NCBI RefSeq assembly: GCF_014656355.1
Contig: NZ_BNCG01000004.1
Location: 1 to 64,000 of the forward strand
Direction: 5' to 3'
Length of the DNA: 64,000 bases
Source of the DNA: Camelimonas fluminis
GTDB taxonomy: Bacteria; Pseudomonadota; Alphaproteobacteria; Rhizobiales; Beijerinckiaceae
The notes under the pieces are model-generated. The model did no database searches. It worked only from the letters and a program-made list of their open reading frames with translations, and had not been told where the DNA came from. Each line of letters starts with the position of its first letter. Position 1 is the first letter of the stretch. Positions 9,094 through 17,918 of the stretch are shown in pieces. A program made the position numbers and the translations under genes.

Positions 9094-9142
9094 GCCGTCC
9101 TCCCGATGCTGCTGCGGATGCTGCGTTCCTGGGCTGTGCGTC

Positions 9143-9931
9143 TCAGACTTCGGAGAACCGCGCCTTGCGTTTTTCCAGGAAGGCGCTGACGCCCTCGGCG
9201 AATTCCTTGCTGTCGAAGGCGATGGCCTGGGCCATCGCCTCGAAGGCCAGGAAGTCGTCCATCTGCTGGTAGGCGTTGTTGAGCATGGTCTTGGTCAGGC
9301 CCAGCGACACGGCCGGGCCTTCCGCCAGCTCTTCCGCCAGCTTGATGGCCTCTTCCAGCACCTTGCCATCGGGAATGACGCGCGAAACGATGCCCATGGC
9401 CATCGCCTCGTCGGGCTCGACCCGGCGGTTGGTCAGCAGCAGGTCGCGCGCCCGGGCCTGGCCGACGGCGCGCGGCAGCGTCATGGCCAGCGCCAGATCA
9501 GGCACGGCGCCGAGACCGGGGAAGCCGGCCTTGAAGAACGCCTTGTCGGACGACAGCACGATGTCGCACAGCAGCGCCAGCGACAGGCCGGCGCCCGCCG
9601 CCGCGCCATTGACGGCGGCGATCACTGGCTTTTCGCCGGCCAGAATGCGTTCGGCCCAGGAGTGGGAGCGCTGCAGGCGGGCGCGGATGGCCGGGCCGCC
9701 GCGCTCCTGCATGTCGCGGATATCGCCGCCGGCGCAGAACGCCTTGCCCGTGCCGGTCAGCACCAGCGCGCGCACGGTGGGATCAGCCATCAGAACGGGG
9801 ATGTGGGTTTGCAGGCCGGCCTTGATCGCTGGCTGCAGGGCGTTGCGGCTCTCCTCGCGGTTGAGCCGCACGATGGCGATATGCCCCCGGCGCTCGACCA
9901 GCACCGCATCCTGCTGAACCGCATCTCCCAT
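9143..9931 (-). CDS. enoyl-CoA hydratase/isomerase family protein, PaaG-type
   Basis: A 262-aa crotonase-fold protein. The ATG at 9931 has GGAGGA five bases upstream. The oxyanion hole is intact (AFCAGGDI, NGAAAGAG). Both catalytic glutamates of true enoyl-CoA hydratases are replaced: the position matching rat Glu144 is Ser and that matching Glu164 is Phe. Instead it has GLGAVPDLALAMTLPRAVG, placing an Asp where PaaG-type and delta3-delta2 isomerases use one. It therefore more likely shifts a double bond or opens a ring than hydrates. First gene of the minus-strand acyl-CoA run, downstream of the inverted repeat at 10082. Family certain; reaction inferred. Confidence 0.85.
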   Translation of the reverse strand: MGDAVQQDAVLVERRGHIAIVRLNREESRNALQPAIKAGLQTHIPVLMADPTVRALVLTGTGKAFCAGGDIRDMQERGGPAIRARLQRSHSWAERILAGEKPVIAAVNGAAAGAGLSLALLCDIVLSSDKAFFKAGFPGLGAVPDLALAMTLPRAVGQARARDLLLTNRRVEPDEAMAMGIVSRVIPDGKVLEEAIKLAEELAEGPAVSLGLTKTMLNNAYQQMDDFLAFEAMAQAIAFDSKEFAEGVSAFLEKRKARFSEV

Positions 9932-10081
9932 GACGTCCTCCATCCGGCTGCGCCGGCCCGTGTGTCGCATTGCCTGCGTCGTTGCGCGCCGTATCCGGCC
10001 CGCCATGTCCTGAGCGAATGGCAGGGTCGGAAAACCCCTCTCCACATTCAGGCTGGTTTGGCTAAAGTGCGCGACCGACTT

Positions 10082-10100
10082 TGCGAAACTTTATTTCGCA
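10082..10100. promoter_or_regulatory. operator-like inverted repeat, copy A
   Basis: TGCGAAACTTTATTTCGCA has perfect 7-bp arms and a 5-bp spacer. It lies between the divergent isomerase (ATG 9931) and CoA ligase (ATG 10247) genes. A further half site, TTGCGAA, follows directly. The same 7-5-7 element occurs at 16816 and, with one change, at 33494 beside an IclR-family regulator gene. Confidence 0.7.
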
Positions 10101-10246
10101 TTGCGAATGAAAGCGCAAGCGATCGCCCCTGGAGCGGTCCAGGCGGGGTGGAAACCGCTCCGCATCAGCCAAATGCGTCCGGTCGGACAGACAGGATGCA
10201 GACGAGACGACCAGGGCGCGCGCTGTACGACGGGACACGAAGACAC

Positions 10247-11785
10247 ATGACAGGCCTGACGAACGGCATTGCAAGCGGACACGTCATTTATGATGCGGCG
10301 ACCTTCGACGAGCGTCTGCGACGCGCGGCCAGCGCCTTCGCGGCGCTCGGCGTCAGCAACGGCGACTGCGTCGCGGTGCTGATGCGCAATGATACGCCCT
10401 TTCTTGAGGCCAGCCTTGGCGCCCAGCGCCTCGGCGCCTACGCCGTGCCGGTGAACTGGCACTTCAAGTCCGAGGAAGTGCGCTACATTCTTGAGGATTG
10501 CGGCGCCCGCGTGCTGGTCGCCCACGCCGATCTGATGCGCGGCCTTGACGACGCCGTGCCGGACGGCGTCGCGGTGATCCAGGTTCCGACCTCGCCCGAG
10601 ATCGCCGCCGCGTGCCGCGTGCCGGCGGATCAACTGGCTCCGACGCCCGGCGCCCTGGTGTGGGACGCATTGCTGGCGCAGCACGCGCCGCAGGAAGGCC
10701 CGCCGGTCCCCGCCGCCGACAGCATGATCTACACCTCCGGCACCACCGGCCACCCCAAGGGCGTGCGTCGCCGCCCGGCTGACGCCGATGGCCGCGCCAG
10801 GGTCGAGAAGATGCGCGACCTGGTCTATGGACTGCAGCAGGGCATGCGCACCGCCGTCGCCGCGCCGATGTATCACAGCGCCCCCAACGCCTTTTCGTTG
10901 CGCGCCGTGCGTCTCGCCGAGCTGTTCGTCTGTCTGCCCAAGTTCGATCCCGAGCAGTTGCTGGCGCTGATCGACAGCGAAAAGCTCACCCATCTGTGGC
11001 TGGTGCCGACCATGTTCGTGCGCATGCTGAAGCTGCCGGCTGAGGTGCGGGCGAAATATGACGTCTCGTCGCTGAAGTTCGTCATCCACGCCGGCGCGCC
11101 GTGCCCGCCGGACGTCAAGGAGGCGGTGATCGGCTGGTTCGGCCCCATCGTCCATGAATATTACGGCGGCACGGAATCCGGCCCGGTGGTGTTCTGCGAC
11201 AGCAAGGAATGGCTGGCCCACAAGGGCACGGTCGGCAAGCCGATCGAGGGCTCCATCGTCGAGGTGCAGGACGAGAACGGCAATGTGCTGCCGGCTGGCG
11301 AGCGCGGCGAGATCTTCATGCGCATCGGCTTCTATCCGGACTTCACCTACCACAACCTGCCGGAGAAGCGGGCCGAGATCGACCGCAAGGGCCTGATCAC
11401 CTGCGGCGACGTCGGTTATTTCGACAACGATGGCTATCTCTATATCTGCGACCGCATTCGCGACATGGTGATCTCCGGCGGCGTCAATATCTATCCGGCC
11501 GAAATCGAATCCGTGCTGGCGTCGCTGGATGGCGTGCGCGACTGCGCCGTGTTTGGCGTGCCGGATGCGGAAATGGGCGAGGCGCTGCTGGCGCTGGTGC
11601 AACCGCTGGAGGGGCGCACGCTCGATCCGGAGGCGTTGCGGGCCGAACTGCGCAAGCATATCGCCGACTACAAGGCGCCGAAGCGCATCGAGATCCGTGA
11701 GGATCTGCCACGCGAGGACAGCGGCAAGATATTCAAGCGCAAGCTGCGCGAGCCGTACTGGCAGAACGCCGGCCGCGCCGTCTGA
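10247..11785 (+). CDS. acyl-CoA synthetase (AMP-forming)
   Basis: A 512-aa ANL-superfamily ligase that activates a carboxylic acid to its CoA thioester via an acyl-adenylate. The P-loop motif MIYTSGTTGHPKGV lies at about 160-173. HEYYGGTES (A5), GDVGYFDNDGYLYICDR (A7-A8, with RDMVISGGVNIYP hinge) and the C-terminal lysine in EDSGKIFKRKL (A10) are all present. The open frame extends far upstream, but the ATG at 10247 gives the family's normal N-terminus; 10196 is an alternative. It is divergent from the isomerase-led operon across operator-like copy A, so it is probably the entry step of that pathway. It resembles bile-acid/branched-acid ligases, but the substrate is not certain. Confidence 0.88.
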   Translation: MTGLTNGIASGHVIYDAATFDERLRRAASAFAALGVSNGDCVAVLMRNDTPFLEASLGAQRLGAYAVPVNWHFKSEEVRYILEDCGARVLVAHADLMRGLDDAVPDGVAVIQVPTSPEIAAACRVPADQLAPTPGALVWDALLAQHAPQEGPPVPAADSMIYTSGTTGHPKGVRRRPADADGRARVEKMRDLVYGLQQGMRTAVAAPMYHSAPNAFSLRAVRLAELFVCLPKFDPEQLLALIDSEKLTHLWLVPTMFVRMLKLPAEVRAKYDVSSLKFVIHAGAPCPPDVKEAVIGWFGPIVHEYYGGTESGPVVFCDSKEWLAHKGTVGKPIEGSIVEVQDENGNVLPAGERGEIFMRIGFYPDFTYHNLPEKRAEIDRKGLITCGDVGYFDNDGYLYICDRIRDMVISGGVNIYPAEIESVLASLDGVRDCAVFGVPDAEMGEALLALVQPLEGRTLDPEALRAELRKHIADYKAPKRIEIREDLPREDSGKIFKRKLREPYWQNAGRAV

Positions 11786-11847
11786 GCGCATTGTCGCGGG
11801 TTTTGCTGTAAGGCTGCTGCGTGATCGCGGGCGCTGGAGGCGGAACG

Positions 11848-12210
11848 ATGCGGGAAACCATCATGTGGCAGCGCGCCGAGGGCGCGCTGCTGTTCGTAGC
11901 GGGGCTGGCGCTGTTCCATCTGGCCGGTTCAACCATCCCGTGGTGGGCGGCGCTGCTGGTGTTCTTCGCGCCCGATCTCACCTTCGCCGCTTACCTGGCG
12001 GGACCGAAGATCGGCGCCTTCTCTTACAATCTGGCGCATCTCTACGCGGTGGGAGCCGTGGTTTACGTAGCAGGGCTGGCGCTTGCTTCGCCAGCCGCCG
12101 CCGCCGTGGGCGCGCTGCTGCTGGCCCACGCCGGTTTCGACCGCATGCTGGGTTATGGACTGAAGACCAACGCCGGCTTCAAATTCACCCATTTGGGGCG
12201 GATTGGCTGA
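11848..12210 (+). CDS. DUF4260 membrane protein
   Basis: A 120-aa hydrophobic protein with about four membrane segments (ALLFVAGLALFHLAG, WWAALLVFFAPDLTF, LAHLYAVGAVVYVAGLAL, AAVGALLLAHAGF). The conserved DUF4260 signature is clear: FFAPDL, AYLAGPKIGAFSYNLAH, AHAGFDRMLGYGLK and the C-terminal F.THLGRIG. GGAGG seven bases before the ATG decides the start, rather than a GTG at 11821. The function of the family is unknown. It follows the CoA ligase by 62 bp and may be co-transcribed. Confidence 0.85.
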   Translation: MRETIMWQRAEGALLFVAGLALFHLAGSTIPWWAALLVFFAPDLTFAAYLAGPKIGAFSYNLAHLYAVGAVVYVAGLALASPAAAAVGALLLAHAGFDRMLGYGLKTNAGFKFTHLGRIG

Positions 12211-12225
12211 CAGGAGCCATGTCGC

Positions 12226-12933
12226 ATGGAGACGCCGCCCGTTCCGCAAAGCGCCTGGCGCGCCTGGACGCCGGATGAGCTGGCGTTGCGCCTCGCTGGC
12301 GCGCCGGCCGGCTGGTATGTCGCCGGAGGGTGGGCGCTCGACCTGTGGCGTGGCTTCCAGACGCGGGCGCATGACGATCTGGAGTTCGTGGCGCCGGCGG
12401 ACGGACTCGCGGCCTTTCGCGCCGCCCTCGCTCCCATGTCGTTCTGGACGGCGCATGCAGGGGAGCTGCGACGCCTGCCTTTCGGGGAGCCGCCGCCATC
12501 GCATGTCTGGCAGATCTGGTGTCTGGATGAGGCCGCCGCCTGCTGGCGCGTCGACCTGATGATCGACCGGGGAACGCCGTCGCGCTGGCTTTACAAACGC
12601 AATCCGGCCATCAGCGCGCCGCGCGGCGACATGGTGCGGACGACAACGGCGGGCATTCCTTATCTGGCGCCAGCGGCGGCGCTGCTGTTCAAGGCAAAAT
12701 ACCGCCGGGACAAGGACGAGACGGACTTCGCCATGGCCGCGCCTCATCTGGCGCCGGACGAGCGGGCGCAGTTGCGGGCGTGGCTGGACATGGAGCATCC
12801 AGGGCATCCCTGGCGGGACGCCCTCCAGCTTGAGCATTTTCGGAAAAGCGGAGCCCGCTTTCGCGTAGAAAATGCATCAAATCAAGGAGCTGGAGCATGT
12901 CGCCGAAAACGCTCCAGAGCATGTTCATTGTGA
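12226..12933 (+). CDS. nucleotidyltransferase-fold protein (AadB-like)
   Basis: A 235-aa ORF. The N-terminus has the nucleotidyltransferase pattern GGWALDLWRGF followed by R.HDDLEF (G-G-W, then D-x-D/E), as in ANT(2'')-type aminoglycoside adenylyltransferases and their many uncharacterised relatives. KAKYRRDKDETDF and LAPDERAQLRAWLD continue that family's helical domain. About the last 35 residues are encoded by a palindromic intergenic repeat (12831-12917), so the original C-terminus was probably nearer residue 200. AGGAG precedes the start. Resistance activity should not be assumed: chromosomal homologues of this fold have varied or unknown substrates. Confidence 0.65.
   Translation: METPPVPQSAWRAWTPDELALRLAGAPAGWYVAGGWALDLWRGFQTRAHDDLEFVAPADGLAAFRAALAPMSFWTAHAGELRRLPFGEPPPSHVWQIWCLDEAAACWRVDLMIDRGTPSRWLYKRNPAISAPRGDMVRTTTAGIPYLAPAAALLFKAKYRRDKDETDFAMAAPHLAPDERAQLRAWLDMEHPGHPWRDALQLEHFRKSGARFRVENASNQGAGACRRKRSRACSL
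12831..12917. repeat. palindromic intergenic repeat, copy 2, inside the end of an ORF
   Basis: It begins TGAGCATTTTCGGAAAAGC and ends CGCCGAAAACGCTCC, with an inner AAGCGGAGCCCGCTT hairpin. It overlaps the 3' end of the nucleotidyltransferase-like ORF, supplying its C-terminal codons. Confidence 0.75.
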
Positions 12934-12959
12934 GGGGCGAGTTCAGCCCGGAAAACGCC

Positions 12960-14153
12960 TCAGCGGCCGCCGAGAGCCCGGTAGACCTTCGTGCCGGCGC
13001 GGCCGGTTTCCGGCATGCCGAGCTGACGCTCCACCTGGGCGATGGCGGCGCGGGAGGCCGGGCCGATCTTGCCGTCCGCCGGGCCGCCAATGTCAAACCC
13101 CTTTGCCACGAGCAACTGCTGCAGGTGCAGGCGCTGGGCGCGCGACAGGCCCGGGTCGTCGGTCGGCCACTCGCCCGCGAGACGCTGCCCGCCGGCCAGA
13201 CGCTGGGCCAGATAGGAAATGGCCAGCGCGTAGGACTCGGCGCGGTTGTAGGCGTAGATGGCGTCGAAGTTCTTGTAGACGAGGAAGGCGGGGCCGTTGC
13301 GGCCAGCCGGCAGCAGCAGGCCGGCGGGCAGGTTGCCGGAAATCGCCCGGCCGTCGACGCGCTTCACGCCCAAAGCGGCGTAGCGCGAGCCAGGAACGCG
13401 GTTGGTGCGCCCGGTGGGGCCGCTGTAACCGGAAGGCAGGATCACTTCGGCCATCACCGGCTCGCCGGTGCGCCAGCCGGAGGCGCGCAGATAGTTGGCG
13501 GTGGAGCCGAGCGCGTCGGCGGCGGACTTCACCAGATCGCGGCGGCCGTCGCCATCCATGTCCACGGCGAGCCGCTGGTAGGTGGAGGGGATGAACTGGG
13601 TCTGGCCAAACGCCCCGGCCCAGGAGCCATACAGCTCGTCCAGCTTCAGATCGCCGCGCTGCACCAGCTTGAGGGCGGCGGTGAGCTCGGTGCGCCAGAA
13701 ATTGGTGCGCTTGCCGCCTTCGCAAACCAGGGTGGCCAAAGCATGCGGCAGGTAGCTGGAGCCGGTTTCACGGCCAAAATCCGTTTCAACGCCCCAGACG
13801 CCGGCGATGTAATAGCGGTCGACGCCGAAACGCTTTTCAGCGGCGGCGAGGGCGCTGGCGTATTTACGCATCATCGCCCGGCCTTCCTCGACGCGCTGCT
13901 CATCGACCAGAAAGCCCAGATAGTCCCAGATCGGCGTCTTGAACTCGGGCTGCACCTTGGAAAGGCGCAGCACCTTCTCCTCGGGCGCAGACTGGTTGAG
14001 GGCGGCGTTGACGAGGCTGGAGTCAATGCCCGCCGACACGAGATGGCTTTTGAGACCCGCCACGCACGACTGGTAGTTGGCCGAGGCGGCGCCAACGCCA
14101 GCGAGGGTGGAGGCGGCGAGGGTCGTGGCCAGCAGGGCGGCGGCGCGCTTCAT
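12960..14153 (-). CDS. mltB: lytic murein transglycosylase (MltB family)
   Basis: A 397-aa exported enzyme that cleaves the MurNAc-GlcNAc bond of peptidoglycan, forming 1,6-anhydroMurNAc. The start at 14153 has GGAGA five bases upstream and gives a clean Sec signal (MKRAAALLATTLAAST to ASA, about 25 residues). The SLT_2 domain has catalytic Glu123 in GVWGVETDFGRETGS, then GAFGQTQFIPSTY and MDGDGRRDLVKSAADALGS, all diagnostic. A C-terminal peptidoglycan-binding module follows (about 335-397; LHLQQLLVAKGFDIGGPADG). No lipobox is seen, so it is probably soluble in the periplasm, like the alphaproteobacterial MltB-type enzymes. Monocistronic. Confidence 0.93.
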   Translation of the reverse strand: MKRAAALLATTLAASTLAGVGAASANYQSCVAGLKSHLVSAGIDSSLVNAALNQSAPEEKVLRLSKVQPEFKTPIWDYLGFLVDEQRVEEGRAMMRKYASALAAAEKRFGVDRYYIAGVWGVETDFGRETGSSYLPHALATLVCEGGKRTNFWRTELTAALKLVQRGDLKLDELYGSWAGAFGQTQFIPSTYQRLAVDMDGDGRRDLVKSAADALGSTANYLRASGWRTGEPVMAEVILPSGYSGPTGRTNRVPGSRYAALGVKRVDGRAISGNLPAGLLLPAGRNGPAFLVYKNFDAIYAYNRAESYALAISYLAQRLAGGQRLAGEWPTDDPGLSRAQRLHLQQLLVAKGFDIGGPADGKIGPASRAAIAQVERQLGMPETGRAGTKVYRALGGR

Positions 14154-14476
14154 AAAGGTCTCCGTCGTCATTGAGTGCGAATCAGGCGCTCCCGAAACTG
14201 TGACATGGGTATGGTTTCCATATGGTTGCGAAGGCCAGCGGTGGCCGGCCCACCCGTCCGTATGGCAGGGGCCAACGTCAGGTAGAGCCCAAAATGACTG
14301 GGGATAAAACCCGCGCATCCGCTAGCGTAAAGTGTGGCAAAATCGGGGCAAGTATTGAGTTTACGATCGCTGTCGAGAAACGTTCGGGCGGATATGCGTC
14401 CTTCGTCCTGGTTTACCGACATCTTCCTGCATGCTGCTGATGAAAGCGTCTGTTGGCATGAAGAGGGGGGATTGCC
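14154..14476. other. 323-bp intergenic region
   Basis: A divergent promoter region between the transglycosylase and lipoprotein genes. No gene or clear repeat was recognised. Confidence 0.5.
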
Positions 14477-15064
14477 GTGTACAGGATGTTTTTTGTGGCG
14501 GCGCTTGCATTGCTTGTCGCCGGTTGCGTCACCGTCAACAATTCACTGACGCCACAGCAGGTCGCGGACTTCCGGTTGACGGAGGTTGACGTGACGTTCG
14601 CGCCGGACGCCAACATCTGGTGGGGCGATGGTGAGCGCGAATATGCCGCGACAAAGGGCGTCGCTGCGCACAATGCGGAGCAGATCGCCAAAACGCCGGA
14701 AGGCATGCAGTACGTGCGCGGTCGCCTGACCCAGAAGCTTACGGACGCATTGCGCCGGGATCTGGCGCCATATCTGGTTGGCCGCCATGCGGTGCGGTTG
14801 CAGGTCGTCGTGCGCGCGGCGCACATCTCATCGCCCATCCAGCGAATTCTCGTAGGCGGCGGGCATTTCCTGAAGGCGGACGTGACCGTAGTCGATGCGC
14901 GAACTGGCCAGCCGCTGCTGACCTATCCGAATTTCATCGGCTCGGCGATGGCCGGACAGGGCATTGTCGGAACCATGGTTGAACACGCCATGGCCGGCGC
15001 GCCAATGGATCGGGTGGTCGCCGGCTTCGCTACGGGATACCGCAAGTGGCTGTTGCGCCAGTAG
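14477..15064 (+). CDS. putative lipoprotein of unknown function
   Basis: A 195-aa protein. The N-terminal signal MYRMFFVAALALLVAGC contains a lipobox (LVAGC), so the mature protein should begin at Cys17 and be lipid-anchored, probably facing the periplasm. The start is GTG at 14477 with a G-rich Shine-Dalgarno seven bases upstream; an ATG three codons later is equally possible. The rest has a TLQ-like mixed composition with LQVVVRAAHIS and TVVDARTGQPLLTYP, a beta-rich pattern seen in small envelope lipoproteins of alphaproteobacteria. I do not recognise a named family. A strong terminator follows at 15112. Confidence 0.75.
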   Translation: MYRMFFVAALALLVAGCVTVNNSLTPQQVADFRLTEVDVTFAPDANIWWGDGEREYAATKGVAAHNAEQIAKTPEGMQYVRGRLTQKLTDALRRDLAPYLVGRHAVRLQVVVRAAHISSPIQRILVGGGHFLKADVTVVDARTGQPLLTYPNFIGSAMAGQGIVGTMVEHAMAGAPMDRVVAGFATGYRKWLLRQ

Positions 15065-15111
15065 GCGCGAGGCTGGCCGGCGGCGCGCCGGCGCCCGCAA
15101 TTACCCTGACG

Positions 15112-15140
15112 CCCGGCCCATGTGGCCGGGTGTTTTTTTT
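15112..15140 (+). terminator. intrinsic terminator after lipoprotein gene
   Basis: CCCGGCC-CATGT-GGCCGGG followed by TGTTTTTTTT. A stable 7-bp GC stem and T tract, 48 bp after the stop codon. Confidence 0.9.
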
Positions 15141-15184
15141 GCCAGAACGGCCAACGTCCTGCATCGGAGCAGGTGTGGTCAGTC

Positions 15185-16441
15185 TCACGCGGCCTGGCCG
15201 GCGCACCAGCCCGAGGCCCAGGCCCACTGGAAGTTGTAACCGCCGAGCCAGCCGGTGACGTCCACTGCCTCGCCGATGACATACAGGCCAGGCAGGGATT
15301 TCACCGCCATGGTCTTCTGGTCCAGTTCGTCGGTGTCGACGCCGCCGAGCATCACTTCCGCCGTGCGGTAGCCTTCCGTGCCATTGGGCCGGATCACCCA
15401 GGCGTTCACCGCCGCGTCGAGCGCGCGCAAATGTTTGTCGTTGCAGTCGGCCAGCCGTTCGGGGCCGGGCGTCATCTCGACGATGGCCTGGGCGAGGCGC
15501 TTCGGCAGGATGGCGGCCAGCGCGGTCTGCGGCGCCTGGCGGCCATTGGCGACGCGGGCCGTTTTCAATGCCGCGAACACATCGACGCCCGGCGCCAGCG
15601 ACAGGGTGATGGCGTCGCCCTCGCGCCAGTATGACGAGATTTGCAGAATCGCCGGCCCGCTCAGGCCCCTGTGGGTGAACAGCAGCGCCTCGGCGAAACT
15701 GGTTTTGCGTCCGCCCGGCGCCGTGTGGCTCACGACGGCGTCCACCGCCACGCCGGCCAGGGGCGCCAGCGCCGCCAGTTGCTCCGGCGCCAGGGTGAAA
15801 GGCACGAGACCCGGGCGCGGCGCGACGATGTCGAGGCCGAACTGGGTCGCAACCTCAAAAGCGAAGCCCGTCGCGCCCATCTTCGGGATCGATTTGCCGC
15901 CGGTGGCGATCACCAGCGAGGCGCAACTGACCTGCATCGGGGCGGCCGGGCCTGACGGGGGGACGCTTTGCGCGGACCCGCGTCGCGCGGCTTTGCCGGC
16001 GACCGGCGACAGCAGCACGGTGAAGCCGTTTCCGGCGCGACGGATGTCGCTGGCGGCTGTGGCCAGCATCAGGCGCGCGCCGGTCTGGCGCAGGTGGCCG
16101 GTCAGCATGTCGACAACCTGCGTGGCCGGGCCGTCACAAAACAGTTGCCCCAAAGTCTTTTCATGCCAGGCGATGCCGGCGGCGTCGACCATGGCGACGA
16201 AGTTGCGCCAGCCGTAACGGCGCAGGGCCGAAATGCAGAAGGACGGATTCTGCGACAGGTAGTTTTTCGGCGTCGCGTTGACGTTGGTGAAATTGCAGCG
16301 TCCGCCGCCGGAAATGCGGATTTTCTCGCCAGGTGCGGCGGCGTGGTCGACGATCAGCACGCGCCGTCCGCGTTTCGCCGCCTCGATGGCGCACATCATG
16401 CCGGCGGCGCCGGCGCCAATCACCAGGACGTCGACCTCCAT
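15185..16441 (-). CDS. HI0933/YhiN-family flavoprotein
   Basis: A 418-aa FAD/NAD(P)-binding oxidoreductase of the HI0933 (YhiN) family. The N-terminal Rossmann motif VLVIGAGAAGMMCAIEAAKRG is followed by KIRISGGGRCNFTN, the family hallmark. LVIATGGKSIPKMGATGFAFEVA, LLFTHRGLSGPAILQIS and the C-terminal GLYVIGEAVDVTGWLGGYNFQWAW complete it. The ATG at 16441 gives the normal family N-terminus. A TTG at 16486 with AGAGGA upstream is a plausible alternative that adds 15 residues. The physiological role of the family is unclear; a flavin-dependent reductase is inferred. No operon partner. Confidence 0.88.
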   Translation of the reverse strand: MEVDVLVIGAGAAGMMCAIEAAKRGRRVLIVDHAAAPGEKIRISGGGRCNFTNVNATPKNYLSQNPSFCISALRRYGWRNFVAMVDAAGIAWHEKTLGQLFCDGPATQVVDMLTGHLRQTGARLMLATAASDIRRAGNGFTVLLSPVAGKAARRGSAQSVPPSGPAAPMQVSCASLVIATGGKSIPKMGATGFAFEVATQFGLDIVAPRPGLVPFTLAPEQLAALAPLAGVAVDAVVSHTAPGGRKTSFAEALLFTHRGLSGPAILQISSYWREGDAITLSLAPGVDVFAALKTARVANGRQAPQTALAAILPKRLAQAIVEMTPGPERLADCNDKHLRALDAAVNAWVIRPNGTEGYRTAEVMLGGVDTDELDQKTMAVKSLPGLYVIGEAVDVTGWLGGYNFQWAWASGWCAGQAA

Positions 16442-16486
16442 GGCCGCGGGCGGGCAAGCGGGGGAGGGCGGGGCGGAAGCGGTCAA

Positions 16487-16997
16487 GATGGGATCCTCTG
16501 CGCCGGCATGGACCGGCGCCGCTCCGTATAGGGTATGATGGGGCCTGACTGAAACAGCCAGTGAGACGCGGCCTGCGGCCTGGCGGCGAAATGCCCGGTC
16601 GCGGCAAGATCGCGATGAATCATGAGCCGCCTGCCGTTCCAGAAAGGCGTGATCCCTGAAAAGGCGGTCCTGAAGGCTCGCACAACACCGCTTCCCGGCG
16701 CCGTCGCCTCCGTGAACCGGGAGATCGGGGCGCGGCGAAGCACAAGGCCTGGAGGCGGGAGGGCGGGGAGGTTTCGCTGACGGAGCCGCCGCGGCGGAGC
16801 CATGCGCTGCGTAATTGCGAAACTCGATTTCGCATACGTTGACTTGCTTCTTTCTCCCATGCCAATGAATGTCCAGCGTGGCGCAGAAGCGCCCCTGTTC
16901 ACGCCTGCATGCGTTCCGGCGCCCATGTGTTTGGGGCGCCAACGTTTTGGGACGCATGTCCGGCGAAGGTCATCAGCATTCACGAGGAGAAGCGCTC
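16487..16997. other. 511-bp divergent intergenic region
   Basis: Lies between the flavoprotein and SDR genes. It contains operator-like copy B (16816-16834) but no supported gene. Confidence 0.55.
16816..16834. promoter_or_regulatory. operator-like inverted repeat, copy B
   Basis: TGCGAAACTCGATTTCGCA has perfect 7-bp arms and a 5-bp spacer. It lies 164 bp upstream of the SDR start codon, at the head of the SDR-thiolase gene set. It shares 16 of 19 bases with copy A at 10082. Confidence 0.7.
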
Positions 16998-17912
16998 ATG
17001 GGTTGTCTTGACGGTAAGGTCGTCCTGGTTACGGGCGCCGGTCGCGGCATTGGCCGTGAGATCGCCATTCTGGCGGCGAAAGAGGGCGCGAAGGTTGTGG
17101 TGAACGACCTCGGCGGCGATCCCGAAGGCGAAGGCGCCGACGCGGGCCCGGCCAATGAAGTCGTCGACATCATTCGCTCCGCCGGCGGCGAGGCCATCGT
17201 CAACGGCGGTTCGGTCGCCGAGCCTGGCGAAGCCGAGAAGATGGTGCAGGACGCTGTCGACAAGTGGGGCCGCATCGACTCGGTGATCAACAACGCCGGC
17301 ATCCTGCGCGACCGCATCTTCCACAAGATGAGCGTCCACGACTTTGAGTCGGTCATCAAGGTGCACCTGCTCGGCTCGTTCTACACCTCGCGCGCCGCCG
17401 CCCAGTATTTCCGCCAGCAGAACAGCGGCAATTTCGTTCACTTCACCTCGACCTCGGGCCTGATCGGCAACTTCGGCCAGTCCAACTACGCCGCCGCCAA
17501 GCTCGGCATCGTTGGCCTGTCCAAGTCGATCGCCCTCGACATGGCGCGCTACAACGTGCGCTCCAATTGCGTGTCGCCGTTCGCCTGGAGCCGTCTGATC
17601 GGCACCATTCCGGCGGAGACTGAGGCCGAGCGCCAGCGCGTCGAGCGCATGAAGCAGATGGGCCCGGAGAAGATCGCGCCGCTCGCCGTGTTCCTGGCCA
17701 GCGACCAGCTCGCCAAGGACGTCACCGGCCAGATCTTCGCCGTGCGCATGAACGAAGTGTTCCTGATGGGCCAGTCGCGCCCGCTGCGCGGCATGCAGCG
17801 TTCGGAAGGCTGGACCCCCCAGTCGCTGGCCGAGCACGCCCTGCCGGCGCTGAAGTCGTCGTTCTACCCGCTCGACCGCTCCGCCGACATCTTCGGCTGG
17901 GATCCGGTCTGA
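16998..17912 (+). CDS. SDR-family (3R)-hydroxyacyl-CoA dehydrogenase-like
   Basis: A 304-aa short-chain dehydrogenase. The start is fixed by GAGGAGA. The cofactor motif is TGAGRGIG (12-19), NNAG is at 98-101, and the catalytic Ser151 or Ser153, Tyr164 and Lys168 lie in FTSTSGLIG and NYAAAKLG. The length and the NDLGG, GPANEVVDII and RIFHKMSVHDFESVIKVHL segments match the dehydrogenase half of peroxisomal multifunctional enzyme type 2 (HSD17B4). It probably oxidises a (3R)-hydroxyacyl-CoA made by the MaoC-type hydratase encoded at 33598. It begins a plus-strand set continuing into the HMGCS-like and thiolase genes and is preceded by operator-like copy B. Confidence 0.87.
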   Translation: MGCLDGKVVLVTGAGRGIGREIAILAAKEGAKVVVNDLGGDPEGEGADAGPANEVVDIIRSAGGEAIVNGGSVAEPGEAEKMVQDAVDKWGRIDSVINNAGILRDRIFHKMSVHDFESVIKVHLLGSFYTSRAAAQYFRQQNSGNFVHFTSTSGLIGNFGQSNYAAAKLGIVGLSKSIALDMARYNVRSNCVSPFAWSRLIGTIPAETEAERQRVERMKQMGPEKIAPLAVFLASDQLAKDVTGQIFAVRMNEVFLMGQSRPLRGMQRSEGWTPQSLAEHALPALKSSFYPLDRSADIFGWDPV

Positions 17913-17918
17913 TCCCAT

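Noticed and set aside
12226-12933. Calling the AadB-like ORF an aminoglycoside-resistance gene
   Set aside because: Only the fold motif is shared. No mobile context is present, and chromosomal members of this superfamily have diverse or unknown roles.
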